A stretch of DNA of 64,000 nt, taken from assembly GCA_037127255.1 (NCBI GenBank), contig JBANSL010000009.1, forward strand, positions 22,656,475 to 22,720,474, given 5' to 3'. Source of the DNA: Persicaria tinctoria. Its lineage: Eukaryota; Streptophyta; Magnoliopsida; Caryophyllales; Polygonaceae. The notes under the pieces were generated by a model. The model was given only the letters and a program-made list of their open reading frames with translations. It was not told the DNA's origin and did not search any database. The first letter of the stretch is position 1. Each line of letters opens with the position of its first letter. Positions 23,660-34,752 of this stretch are shown here, in pieces. The position numbers and the translations under genes are program-made.

Positions 23660-24168
23660 AAACTAAAAAGAACCGAGTGAGGAATGATACACGCAGATCA
23701 AAATCCTTAGACAAAACAAATCTAATAAAAAGAATCAGTCTCGCTTTCGATCTAAAGCAAACAGATCTCAAGAAATTTCGAACAAAAAACAAGAAGAACA
23801 AGAGGAAGAACCTTAGAACTCGAAGAACACCACCGGAAAGTGTAAAGGGAGCAAGACCGCCAATGAGAAGACACTACCGAAAAATACTAAGCGGTAAAAG
23901 ACAAGATTCTTTGGAGGAATGAGACAAATAAAGGATGAAAAACGGAACGGGGTAATTTATAAAAATTTACCGACCGTTCGCCTCCCCGAGCACAGTCAAG
24001 CCCAATAGACCCAGAGAAGGGCCCATTAGATAAACCCTAAAAAATAGTTGTTCACTCTGATGGGCCCAAGAAGAGAAAAGTTGTTCACTCTAATATTTTC
24101 CGTAACAAAGAAGTCGACCCGCGTCAATCTCATAAGGAATCAACCCAGCCCGATGAGCTGTGAGCCTG
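23660..24168. other. 3' untranslated region of the Tat element
   Basis: It lies between the start of the antisense gene and the 3' LTR. A purine-rich word AAGAAGAGAAAAG at 24068-24080 is the best polypurine-tract candidate, but it is about 90 bp before the LTR, farther than usual; the bases directly before 24169 are not purine-rich. No gene is supported. Confidence 0.4.
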
Positions 24169-24924
<756 letters not shown>

Positions 24925-25059
24925 GAAATAAACCCCCATAGAAAGCATGATCAAGCACCGCCCTCATGATGTTATTGCTACAGGACACGCAACTTACATT
25001 TGTCAAATTTATTAAGATCTTGTGTTATAACTTTCTACTGCCACAACCAAGTTCAAAGA

Positions 25060-25560
25060 TATTCATAATTTTATCCCTACCAGATTCACCAATTTATCCT
25101 ACCACTAGTGTATATATTTGCTACCAGTTCATAATTTTATGAGTTCAGATATATTCATAAATTTGTCCTACCAGATTCACAAATTTATCCTACCACTAGT
25201 GTATATATGTCCTACCAATTCATAATTTTATAAGTTCAGAGATATTCATAAATTTATCCTATCAGATTCACAAATTTTTCCTGCCACAAGTGTATATATT
25301 TCCTATAGTTCATAATTTTATAAGTTTAGAGATATTCATAAATTTATCCTACCAGATTCATAATTTGTCCTGCCACTAGTGTATATATTTCCTACCTTGT
25401 TCATAATCGAATAAATCTAGAGAGATTTATGAATTTGTCCTACCATGTTCATAAATTTGTTCTACCATTAGTATATATATTTTCTACCAGGTTCATAATT
25501 GTATAAGTTCAGAGAGATTTATGAACACATACTCTATATTAGCCTACGTGAGAGTCAAAC
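25060..25560. repeat. Tandem repeat block 1, about 91 bp unit, about 5 copies
   Basis: Units carry CCTACCACTAGTGTATATAT, TTCATAATTTTATAAGTTCAG and GATATTCATAAATTT. The CACTAGTG word or a variant starts at about 25098, 25189, 25280, 25369 and 25461, giving a period of 89-92 bp. The block ends with GTGAGAGTCAAACTCACATC, which resembles the T-arm of the tRNA-like sequence at 26342-26411. Confidence 0.85.
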
Positions 25561-26037
25561 TCACATCTTTGTAATCTTAATTTGCAAGTTCTGCAATTGA
25601 TCAAAAAGAGAGAGTATAAATTTGTAATCTTAATTTGCACATTCTGCAATTGATCAGTTCAGAGAGAGTATAAATTACGAACTCTCTGCAACTGGTCTTG
25701 TCAAACCGTCAACCTTTCGCATTTCGTCTCAGGTGGCGAAGATGTTATGGGGATAATCAATGGATACAATATTTTGTCTCAAATGTCTTCAAGTGCCGGA
25801 GATATTATGTATTTCCATATGCATCCTACCAATACCGGATTTTTATCTTACCATTAGTTTAAATTTACCATTATTATTCTATCATCGACCAACTTGCATA
25901 ACTAGCAGACAAGTGTCGGAGATATTATGGAGGAACAGGTGAAGTATTTTTCGCAGGTAACGCAGATTATGCTGTTTGAACAATCAATTAGCAGACAAGG
26001 AAAATATATGCTTAAGGAATAGGAATAGACAAAATAT
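25561..26037. other. Spacer between two related repeat blocks
   Basis: No gene or RNA supported. It has a local duplication around TTTGTAATCTTAATTTGCA (25568 and 25619) and a repeated GYCGGAGATATTATG word (about 25796 and 25915). Confidence 0.4.
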
Positions 26038-26341
26038 ATTTGTCCTGCCATGTTCACAAATTTGTCCTAACACTAGTGTGTATATTTCCTACCAGGTTTA
26101 TAATTTTATAAATTCAGAGATATTCATAAATTTAATTTTATAAGTTCTGAGATATTCATAAATTTGGCCTACCAGATTCACAAAATTTGTATATATTTCC
26201 TACTATGTTTATAATTTTATAAGTTCAGAGATATTCATAAATTTGTCCTGCCAGATTCATAAATTTGTCCTACCACTAGTGTATATATTTCCTACCATGT
26301 TCAATCGTATAAGTCCAGAGAGATATGAACACGTACTCCGT
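26038..26341. repeat. Tandem repeat block 2, related to block 1
   Basis: Two to three diverged copies of the same 91-bp unit, with CTAACACTAGTG at about 26066 and CTACCACTAGTG at about 26270. As in block 1, the last unit runs into a sequence with a tRNA T-arm shape, so the two blocks are probably a segmental duplication. Confidence 0.75.
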
Positions 26342-26411
26342 AGCCTATGTGAGAGTCGAACTCACATCTTTGTGTGCATACACAATGCTCTACCAGTTGA
26401 GCTAATAAGCT
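26342..26411 (-). tRNA. tRNA-like sequence, probably a pseudogene
   Basis: On the minus strand a 70-nt cloverleaf can be drawn. The acceptor stem AGCTTAT pairs with ATAGGCT (7 bp, one wobble). The D-arm is GCTC-AACTGGTA-GAGC, the anticodon stem TTGTG pairs with CACAA, and the T-arm is GTGAG-TTCGACT-CTCAC. The anticodon loop has only six bases (TATGCA) and the variable loop four, so no amino acid can be assigned with confidence. A and B box-like words are present (TAGCTCAACTGG and GAGTTCGACTC). It could be a decayed tRNA or part of a tRNA-derived repeat. Confidence 0.4.
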
Positions 26412-26432
26412 ATTTATCATCGTATGGATTAA

Positions 26433-27303
26433 GCGCGTGTTTGGCAAAAAGGGGGTTTTTTAGGGGTTAGAATTTTTTTAGGAGGTGGATATTATTTATG
26501 GGGTTTATGGAGGTGTGGGAGGTGGAGTTTATTTTTTAAAATAACCTTATATAAAACTTGAATGGTGTTTGGTGGTTATAAGGTTTGGAAGATGTATTTA
26601 TAGTGAAAATTACTAAACTGCCCTTATTGATAGAGACTCACCTACCCCTCCTACCCCTCCTTTCTAGTTGCTGAGCGTTTTGTCTTCTTCACTGATTTTA
26701 TAAAGTGAACCAAGATCCCATTTTTGTCACCCCATAGCACCAGTGGGAAAGAGGGGAGATTGACTCCATCTATCCACTTTTCTTCAGGTTCGAAGTGTGA
26801 GGAAAAGCCTTACATCCGGATTCCGATCTGATTTCGCCATCTGATTTCTCTTAATTCTGATCTAGATTCACTCGGCGGTTGAAAGCCCCGACATCTCGCT
26901 CGAATTTCTCTCCTCGATCTGCATTCGCCGATGTCGTATTGGAGTAATTGTGGAGGAGATCAATCGATTGGCATCTGTACTCGCGAGAACCTCGCTCTCT
27001 CTGCCTTTGCACTGAATTGCTCAGGAGTTCAACAATGGCGGGCACTGCCGGTGGTTTTGTCACGAGAACATTGGAGCCCATGCTACCAAAGTTGATTTTT
27101 CAGGGGCAAAAATGAAAAAGAATTTGGCACCTGATAAAAAACCTCTTGGAAGCTGCCCTCCCAAGGCTTTCAATTTCCATGGATTTAACCTGATGAAACC
27201 TGCAACTGCACCTCTTTGCCAAACACCAGCGTACGAGCTTTTTTTTTTTTTGAACCTCATGAAACCTTTTAAAACCTTTCAAAACATGTTGCCAAACATG
27301 CGC
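26433..27303. mobile_element. Non-autonomous PIF/Harbinger-like element
   Basis: Terminal inverted repeats are GCGCGTGTTTGGCAA on the left and GCGCATGTTTGGCAA on the right (minus strand), differing at one base. The 3-bp duplication TAA flanks both ends (26430-26432 and 27304-27306), as expected for the PIF/Harbinger superfamily. The 871-bp interior encodes no recognised transposase. A GC-richer part at about 26760-27080 may be captured sequence. Confidence 0.65.
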
Positions 27304-27306
27304 TAA

Positions 27307-27769
27307 GAAATAAGTAAATCTCAATCTAATGAGAATGTAGTAACCGATCCAAAACTAGGAAGCCCATTGCGGTTCTTCATATTTACATAGATTAGAACAA
27401 AAACATAATGCCATGCAGACAACCACCCAAAATTTCCTTACATAGATTACTACTTGTATTTGGCTCATATGGTAACGTCGAGTAATATAGATTAGAACAA
27501 AAACATAATGCCATGCTGACAACCACCCAAAATTCATCTAGATAGACCACCACAAATGCCATATGATGACAAAATCGTGGTCAAATGGAACTCCTCACAT
27601 CATGTTTGTATTCCTATTTACTCAACACGTGCAATGGAAGTGCAACCTACCGTGCATCTAAATACATACGGCAAGCATCTTCCAAGCCGAGCAAACAAGT
27701 ATCGATCATCCTCGTCCATCTATTATTCATTGTGACATAGGTTCCAAAACCACCAAAATAAGCACTGAT
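27307..27769. other. Spacer with a 99-bp duplication
   Basis: A segment starting ATAGATTAGAACAAAAACAT and running to CAACCACCCAAAATT occurs at about 27389 and 27488, 99 bp apart, nearly identical. Otherwise no gene or element end is supported. Confidence 0.6.
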
Positions 27770-28151
27770 GTGAGCCTAATTCGCCATGTTTTATAGTTAC
27801 TTTTATATCGATTTCTGCATGCATTTCATACATATTGGGTTAGAATAATACAGAATATGTGTAGTTTACACTTATTTGCAATATATGGAGGTCTACACGA
27901 GTTTTTGTTATATTTCGCAGAAATCGGACGCACTTTGGAGCTTAAAGGAAACTCATGGAGAAGCTAAGAATGGTGCAGCCGGAGAAACGGTCATTTTTAA
28001 CCATTCTTCGTTCTGAATCAATCTTTGATGTCTTCATAAAGGTTGTAGCCCTCGGAAAGAGTTTTCCAACGCATGGTCATATGTGTCAATCCGACGAACG
28101 AGGACTCGGGAAAGTGTGTTTCAAGAACAGAGCTAAAGCTGAGAGACTTAG

Positions 28152-28477
28152 TCGATATCGAGTTGTTTTACTCAATATCGAGTAACCCAGATCGAGTAAA
28201 GACCCCAGAAATCGACAAGTGAAGCTGAGAGCTGGAGCGGGTTAGTCGATATCGACAAGTTTGGTCGATATCGAGTAAACACCAAGTCGATTTTCACGTC
28301 CAGGAGCCGAGATCGACGAAGAAGCTGAAGACGGAGCAAGCCTTACTCGATGTCGAGAAAATTTACTCGATATCGAGTAAAAGTCAAGTCGACATGCGTT
28401 CTAGAGGCCGGAATCGAGTTGCTGAGCGGAAGACGAGAAATTGCTACTCGATATCGAAGAATCCTACTCGATATCGA
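28152..28477. repeat. Array of paired TCGATATCGA palindromes, copy B
   Basis: Pairs start at 28152/28172, 28245/28265, 28347/28367 and 28448/28468. Every pair is exactly 20 bp apart, and the pairs repeat every 93-102 bp. The linker within units shows weak similarity (GARGCCGRRATCGA-like words), so it is a diverged tandem repeat in which the palindromes are the best-kept part. It lies about 250-570 bp before the TATA word. Confidence 0.88.
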
Positions 28478-28725
28478 GTTGACCCAGTGGCCGACGCCGA
28501 GCAGTCCGAGAATCTTGTTAAGTTTCTATCTCGAGTCCAATGGTGATATTTTCGAGATGAAATTCTATCAAGATCTATCAAGTGTCATCAAGTCAAGAGA
28601 GAAGATATTTTATCCACATTAGATATAATTCCTAGTTGATTTAATTATTTATTCCATTGTTTTATCTTAAGTAAATAGATAGATATAGATATAGTCTTCT
28701 TTCCTAATTAGAGAGGGAATGAAGG

Positions 28726-28736
28726 CTATAAATAAA
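28726..28736 (+). promoter_or_regulatory. TATA-like word in copy B
   Basis: CTATAAATAAA is followed about 30 bp later by a GA tract. The same place in copy A reads CTATACATAA. This supports reading the block as an LTR with its promoter on the plus strand. Confidence 0.5.
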
Positions 28737-28765
28737 GCCTTAGGGGATTGATTTTCATTCAATTC

Positions 28766-28767
<2 letters not shown>

Positions 28768-28822
<55 letters not shown>
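28768..28822. repeat. GA microsatellite in copy B
   Basis: A nearly pure GA dinucleotide run of about 55 bp, directly after the TATA word and followed by a G+A-rich tail to about 28855. Copy A has only a short GAGAGAGA here. Confidence 0.95.
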
Positions 28823-28825
<3 letters not shown>

Positions 28826-29550
28826 GCGAGAGAGAAGGAGAAGGAAGGAGACGAGCGGTTGTAAGTTTTAGTTTATTTTATGTTAAAGTTAATTTCTTTT
28901 ATTATGTTTTGTTTCTAATTTCCTTCTTCTAGGGTTGGGGTGATCCCAACATAGATATGTGTGTTTGATTTATAAATCCATGAATTTATATGTCTTTATC
29001 ATCATTTACCTATGTGTTTAATCCTTTGCGAGAGTTGAGGAAATTCCTTATTTGCAATTATGAAGCGAAAGTGAATTAATTATGAATTTGGATAGTAATT
29101 AGGCTTTGCTTGCGAAAGTTGGTTGATCCTAATTAAGAAAAGGTAGTAACACTTAGGTTTTATGCGAAAGCCTCTATATCCCTATTTGTTAATAACGAAA
29201 GTTATTTGATATAAAGCATGTATCTTTATGTGATTTATGAACTACACATATGTTTATTGTTGCGGTGATCCCTAACCTTCGAAGTTTGCATCTTTATTTG
29301 TTTTATTTTATTATTTTTATTCGGCACATATTCTACTCAATATCAAACCACCATTCTCTTTCCATCCATCGACATCGACCAAGTCTTACCCGAAGTCGAC
29401 AGCAACCTCCCACCTTTTCCCGCTATCCCTGAACCCCAAAACATACTAAACCTAGAACCGCTGACTTATCTCCTGAGGACGAACCTGACTCTACTATCCT
29501 ATAGCGGGGTCTTGACTATAAATTTATTTGGTCGAGAAACCCTCTCGTCA

Positions 29551-29687
29551 CGCACCTAGCATTAGTGTAATACGACTTCAATCGGAAGAAATTCCTCTCG
29601 AAAGCATCTTGATCCTCCATCTTAACACTAAGAAAAACAGCATGCTCATATATCTCCCCTAGATATCAACACACAAACATTGTTCAG

Positions 29688-29722
<35 letters not shown>

Positions 29723-30781
29723 TAACACCAAACGTCCTTTTGGACGGAAAAAGCAACACATATCAAGCAAGCTAACTTACTAGCTATGGCCGATTCAGCA
29801 GCTGCATTAGGTGTTTCTTGAAGTAGTGGTGGGAGGCTTCTAAATCCTGGCAACACCTTAAAAGGCTACCAAAGACAATTGCCAACACAGCTATCAAAAC
29901 AGCTTTCCAATTACCCTATGATCTCATTAATCCAAATCCATTCCACGGAAATTGCACTCAAACCTCAAATTGACTCTTATTAACCAGAAATTAACAAGAA
30001 AAATGAAGTGTGCAAATTAAAATTACCCCCAAAACAATGGTTATTCATGCATCGTGCTTAATTGAACCCAAAAATATGCTCTTTTTTTTCCAAAACCCTA
30101 AGTAGATTTAGAGTGCACTCAATACATCAATGGAACTAGCATTTCACATATCAAGTTGAGCCAGACGAAATTAAAGATATGTAGAAACAATGATTAATTA
30201 AGACAAATTGATCAAGATTTGAGTACAGACAAAGGATGGATATGTTTTTAGAGATTCAGGAACGAAAATCACCAGACAATTTCATGCAGAAAAGCCAACA
30301 ATATAACAAGTTCAGCAAATCACTACTCCACAGCCACGAGAACCAATCGATTATCAACGAAATCAAGAGAAATTGGAGACGATGATCAACAGCCATTAAA
30401 TCGCCAAGCTTTGGCTACAATTCAAGCTGAATTTCATCAAATACTAATCCGAGAGGGGCGTAGACTGTCCCAGATAAAAAAAATTACCGATAAATCGAAA
30501 TCCATCTACAGAAAAGAGAAAAGGGAGATTCACGAACCTTTTCCATGCCAATCTCTGGTTGCGTTAGGTGTTTCAGTTTCCTTTTCCCTGACCACAGTAT
30601 CAAAAGTTGCAGCAGACGAAAGAGAGAGAGCGTGTATTTGACACAATCGCTGACGAAGACGAAATGGCGTCGTTTGGTCTCCGGCGGAACGTTCCTTGCC
30701 TTCTCCCTCTCCTCTCTTCCTTTCTTTTGATTTGCTGTGGATTTTGATTTTATAAACTCCCTCAGACTTCACCTCCTACAT
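29551..30781 (-). other. Spacer with possible remnant of a minus-strand gene
   Basis: A run of 33 A lies at 29688-29720. On the minus strand, a purine-rich leader (about 30750-30640) is followed by GAAACTGAAACACCTAACGC (about 30570). A second segment near 29820 has GAAACACCTAATGCAGCTGC, similar in wording, and is followed by GCTAGTAAGT, a possible splice donor. This could be two related exon fragments of a host gene, but no protein family was recognised and no full frame exists. Confidence 0.25.
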
Positions 30782-30839
30782 CCGGTCACCAACAGTGCAA
30801 GGAAATCGGCCCGGTCACCAACAGTGCAAGGAAATCGGG
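30782..30839. repeat. 29-bp perfect tandem duplication
   Basis: The unit CCGGTCACCAACAGTGCAAG plus nine further bases occurs twice in a row, starting at 30782 and 30811. Confidence 0.9.
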
Positions 30840-30950
30840 CTTTTTATTTGCAAAGGGTAGACTTGTTTAGTTTAGCAAATATTGGGCCTGCTATTATAAT
30901 TTTGCAAATAGACCCATTCTTTGGTCTAGTTTGTACCATTTTCTCTTTCC

Positions 30951-31526
30951 ATAAAACCGTTCTCGTTTATTTCTAAAAGAAAATATTTAGACCGATTTTC
31001 ATGTAAAGCGTGCTTAAAAAAAACTGAAAACAAACACGGTTTAATTTTCAAAGTGTGTTCCCAAAACCAGATTTGACTAAAAAAACACGCTTTGCTATAA
31101 AACCGTTCTCGTTTATTTGTAAAAAAATATTTAACCCGATTTTCGTGTAAAGCATGCTTAAAAAAATTACAATAAACACGGTTTGATTCTCAAAGTGTGT
31201 TCCCAAAATCAAATTTAACTAAAACGAACACATTTTTCTATAAAGTTGTTCTCGTTTATTTCTAAAAACTATTAAGCTCGGTTTTCGTGTGAAGCGTGCT
31301 TAAAAATAAATTAAAACGAACAGGGTTTTATTTTACAAGTGTGTTCCCAAAACCAACTTTAACTAAAATCGACACGTTTTTCTATAGAACCGTTCTCGTT
31401 TGTTTCTCAAGGAATAATTAGCTCGGTTTTCATTTAAAGCGTGCTTAAAAAAATTAAAACGAACACGGTTTTATAAGAAAAGTGTCTTCCCAAAACCAAA
31501 TTTAACTAGATGGGACACATTTTTCT
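30951..31526. repeat. Tandem array, about 144 bp unit, four copies and part of a fifth
   Basis: Units begin ATAAAACCGTTCTCGTTTAT (or close) at 30951, 31097, 31240 and 31384 and contain GTGTAAAGCRTGCTTAAAAA and AAAGTGTGTTCCCAAAA. A fifth unit is cut by the Mutator-like element and resumes at 32734 with AAAGCGTTCTCATTTATTT. Diverged relatives occur near 2170-2290. Confidence 0.88.
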
Positions 31527-32724
31527 GAAATTTTTTTCAAAATATTCAATAAAAAATAAATATTTAACAAAATATTCACGTTTTAAAACTATTTACAAAA
31601 ATATTCATTTTTGTCAGACGGAACAGAAAAACGCGGTCTGAGGCCACATTTTACTTGGAAAATTTCAAATCTGAAAGTGAAAAAAAAATTACGAAAGAAA
31701 CGCGGTATCGGATTACGTTTCTATTTTTTTTTTAATTTCTCAATTAATCAAAGAAAATAACCAGACAAAGGCGAGACCTCCTTCAACCTACGACCCTCCC
31801 TACGCCATGGCTCCTCCTCGACCTCCTCAGCCAGGCCTCGACAGCCTTCCACCAGTCCAGCCGCCGCCTTACTCATCAGCCCCGCCAACATCTTCCTCAT
31901 CAATCAATGGTCGTCGCCGCCTTCCTCATCGGCCATCGGCGACATCGACGTACTACACCTTCCGCCTACACACATCGGCTTTGCCCTACCGCATTCCTCA
32001 TTGGCCACCGTCGCTTTCCTCATCAGCCACCGCCGACATCGGATTCGCCTTCCGCCTGCAGAAATCGGCATCACCTTCCGCCTTCCTCATCGGATTCGCA
32101 TACCTCATTGCAATTTTCAAATCCGCCACCGGGTTTTCGAAATTAGGCAACGGTACTCATCCTCCACCGAGCTCTTTCCCCCTATTTGTGTCGATTTTAT
32201 TCACCCCTCCTCAATTTGAACATTCGGAAATCCATTACTCAGCCCCCTATTTGTATCGAATCTGGGTTTTCAACCGCATTCGTCAATTTCATCTGTGTTT
32301 GGGATTTCTCTCGGAGAAAATTATGAACCGGTGGTGGGCGGCTAGGGGGGGGGGGGGGCTCAAAGACGGTCGACCTGGTTGGATGGTGGTGGGATGTCGA
32401 GGTCTGGCTGAGCAGGTCGAGGAGGAGCCATGGCGTAGGGAGGGCGGTAGGTTGAAGGAGGCCTCGCCGGTAAAGCGCGGCCTGAGGTAGCGTTTATCTA
32501 GTTATTTTCTTTAATTAACTGAGAAATTTTAAAAAAAAAACGCGGTTTCAGACCGCGTTTCTTTCGTTAATTTTTTGTGCATTTTCAGATTTGAAATTAC
32601 CCAAGTAAAATGCGGTCTGTTTTTCCGTTCCGTCTGACAAAAATGAATATTTTTGTAAATAGTTTTAAAACGTGAATATTCTGTTAAATATTTATTTTTT
32701 ATTGAATATTTTGAAAAAAAAATC
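31527..32724. mobile_element. Mutator-like element with long inverted repeats, Pack-MULE candidate
   Basis: The 9-bp duplication CATTTTTCT flanks both sides (31518-31526 and 32725-32733). Inverted repeats of about 320 bp (31527-31846 and 32396-32724) begin GAAATTTTTTTCAAAATATT and GATTTTTTTTTCAAAATATT. Long AT-rich inverted repeats with 9-bp duplications are Mutator hallmarks. The GC-rich interior (31847-32395) has no transposase. It has one open frame on the plus strand (31807-32490) with repeated SAFLIG or PHRPSA-like words, and looks like captured host sequence, perhaps a 5' gene end. The inner 40 bp of both arms is GC-rich coding-like DNA too, so the arms may have spread into the captured part. 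Confidence 0.75.
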
Positions 32725-32733
32725 CATTTTTCT

Positions 32734-33390
32734 TTTAAAGCGTTCTCATTTATTTTTATAAACCGTTCTCGAAAGGAATTAGATTAAGTAAATGCACAAA
32801 GTTACAACAAAATTTCATATTTCATGTAGTTAGGTGGCAGGCGTGTGAAGCGGACAAATTGGATATATATAAAAGAGTACACTTTAAATTCCCTTTTTAT
32901 ACTAGTGATTCTAAGTATCCCTAAGGGCATCTCTCATGGTAAACCAAAAAATGGGTTTTGGCCAAATTTTGCTCCCACCTTAAGCCAAAACCCATTTTAC
33001 CCTTTTTGTATTTGACCTAATTCCAAAACAAATGCCAAATTTGGCTTCCACTGTTGGAAGGTCAAATCCTATTTATTTATTTATTTTTAAGTGTTTAATA
33101 TTTAAAAAATACAATTATAAATCTATATATTATATAGTTATGATTTTCAATTAAAAATAAAATTTGTATTATAGTTAAGATATTCAAGAGTTATTCGATA
33201 TGAGTATAATTTCTATTATCGGGGGACCTCCGCAAAATAATCATTAAATAGATTATTTGCATCACCTTCTCGATCACGATAAATGGTAATGTGACCAGGA
33301 ACTCCACCTCTTCGTCTTGATTGGAAATCATCTTATTCATTGTTGATATGTTCCGTGATGAGTAGATTGTTATTGGCATATATACGACAT
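32734..33390. other. AT-rich spacer
   Basis: The first about 45 bp are the rest of the 144-bp array. GGGCATCTCTCATGGTAAAC at 32935 resembles termini of small Harbinger-type elements, with a weak inverted counterpart near 33745 (GGGCATGCTCACTAGTAGCC on the minus strand), but flanking duplications do not agree. A short minus-strand frame at 33191-33397 is not recognised. Confidence 0.35.
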
Positions 33391-33405
33391 AACACATTTT
33401 GATCC

Positions 33406-33487
33406 TTTTTTTTTTTTTGATTAGGTAAGGATTCGGGTGAGTTAACTACCCGAAAGCATCCTGCCGGATGAGGTCAAGAAGACCTGA
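33406..33487 (-). mobile_element. Short SINE-like or 5'-truncated retroposon
   Basis: An 82-bp insert begins on the plus strand with a run of T, which is a poly(A) tail on the minus strand. It is flanked by the 15-bp direct repeat AACACATTTTGATCC (33391-33405 and 33488-33502). A poly(A) tail with a long target duplication is typical of SINE or LINE retroposition. The body contains GGATTCGGGTGAGTTAACTA and CCTGCCGGATGAGGTCA. It is too short to assign to a family. Confidence 0.7.
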
Positions 33488-33503
33488 AACACATTTTGAT
33501 CCT

Positions 33504-34752
33504 GATCAAATGAATCAAAGATTGAATTAGAAATCTCAATAATTTTATTTGAAAAGTGAGATGATGATGATATTTGAGAAGAATTCATTGTTGATTCAAA
33601 TCGAAATGATAACGATAGAATCGAGTGACGGAAATGAGATGTGAAAGTTCTAAACTGTACGAGTATTTACAGAAAATTAGCGTGCCAAAATTGGCCTACG
33701 GTGGAAACAACCAAACCGCACAACTTTTGGTAGGCTACTAGTGAGCATGCCCGTGCGATGCACGGGACATATTTTAGTCACATTGTTTGCTTATTTAGTT
33801 TACTGATATACTTTAGTGAATATATGTGACTTGTTAAATGTTAATGGATATTACAATAGTTTATTAATTTATACATTCTTTATTTTTTTTACTAATATTA
33901 AAGATAATCAAACTTTTATTACACATATGTGCTTTGACATTAATTTCTTTAGTGATATTGATATAATAATCTACATTAATACCACTAAATTGATTAAATT
34001 TTAAAACACACACACAGGGTAAGAAGTGAAGTATTAATACATTTGTAGCTTTCTAATACATTTAAAATTATTTAATACAAACACAAAAGATTTAGCTAAT
34101 GATAAAAATGAAAATATTATGACATTAGAGAAATGATATACAAACAAATTGGTAAAAAACAAAAACTCGATCCATCTTTCCTTCTTCCATCAACATCAAG
34201 GGAATTTCACCAATTTTGCTTCTCTACAGTAACATTAACAAACATAATATAAAAAGAGAATTATCTTTTTAAAAAAATATCAAGTTTTGTATATATTAAT
34301 ATAAAACATTAAGAATAAGATATAAAATATTACTTGTATATCTTTTTTTTCTCGGTTGATTATCTTTCTCTATGAACTTCTACTCACTCGTATTTTCATC
34401 AATAGTGCTGGTCTACCATAACATTAATTATTAAATATCTTGTTTATGTTCTTTTTAAAAAAATGATTTTGTTCATATTTTAGTTTAAATGGTAAAATCA
34501 ATTAAAACTGAAATTGATATGCACAGGACAAACTTAATAAAATATATATCGTCAGTTTGGTATTTGTTACATGTCTATAATATTTATTATTTTTTTATAA
34601 TAAATACAATATATCAAAATTGTTAGTACAATATAGGTGTTTAAGTCAACTGTAATATTATAAATTATATTTAACAAAAGAACAGAGAGATGACATGAAA
34701 AATACTCTCATCTACTCTTTACCCAACATATTTCAGGCATAGACCTCATTCT
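33504..34752. other. AT-rich spacer with a palindrome
   Basis: No gene is supported. A perfect stem CCCGTGC-GAT-GCACGGG occurs at 33750-33766. Related CCCGTGC words followed by a G/C-rich inverted part occur at the edges of many plant repeats, and a similar word is at 55081-55097. The right edge ATTCT (34748-34752) is the target duplication of the next solo LTR. Confidence 0.45.

Larger units (their letters stand above)
27770..29550 (+). repeat. LTR-like block, copy B
   Basis: It begins TGTGAGCCTAATT and is collinear with copy A at 5988-7713. Shared parts include the first 170 bases, a palindrome array, CTTTCCTAATTAG before a TATA word CTATAAATAAA (28726-28736), TTGTAAGTTTTA, CTAGGGTTGGGGTGA, GCGAAAGCCTCTATAT and an end near CTCGTCA. 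The GA tract at 28768-28822 lies just after the TATA word. No long frame and no convincing target duplication were found, so it is probably a truncated or rearranged solo LTR. The right boundary is uncertain. Confidence 0.6.

Noticed and set aside
31807..32490. 227-codon frame on the plus strand inside the MULE
   Set aside because: Low-complexity, Pro/Ser-rich, and it runs into both inverted repeats. There is no known domain, and it is better described as captured GC-rich sequence than as a gene.
33740..33770. Helitron end at the CCCGTGC hairpin
   Set aside because: The hairpin is not followed by CTRR at the expected distance, and no TC start was identified.
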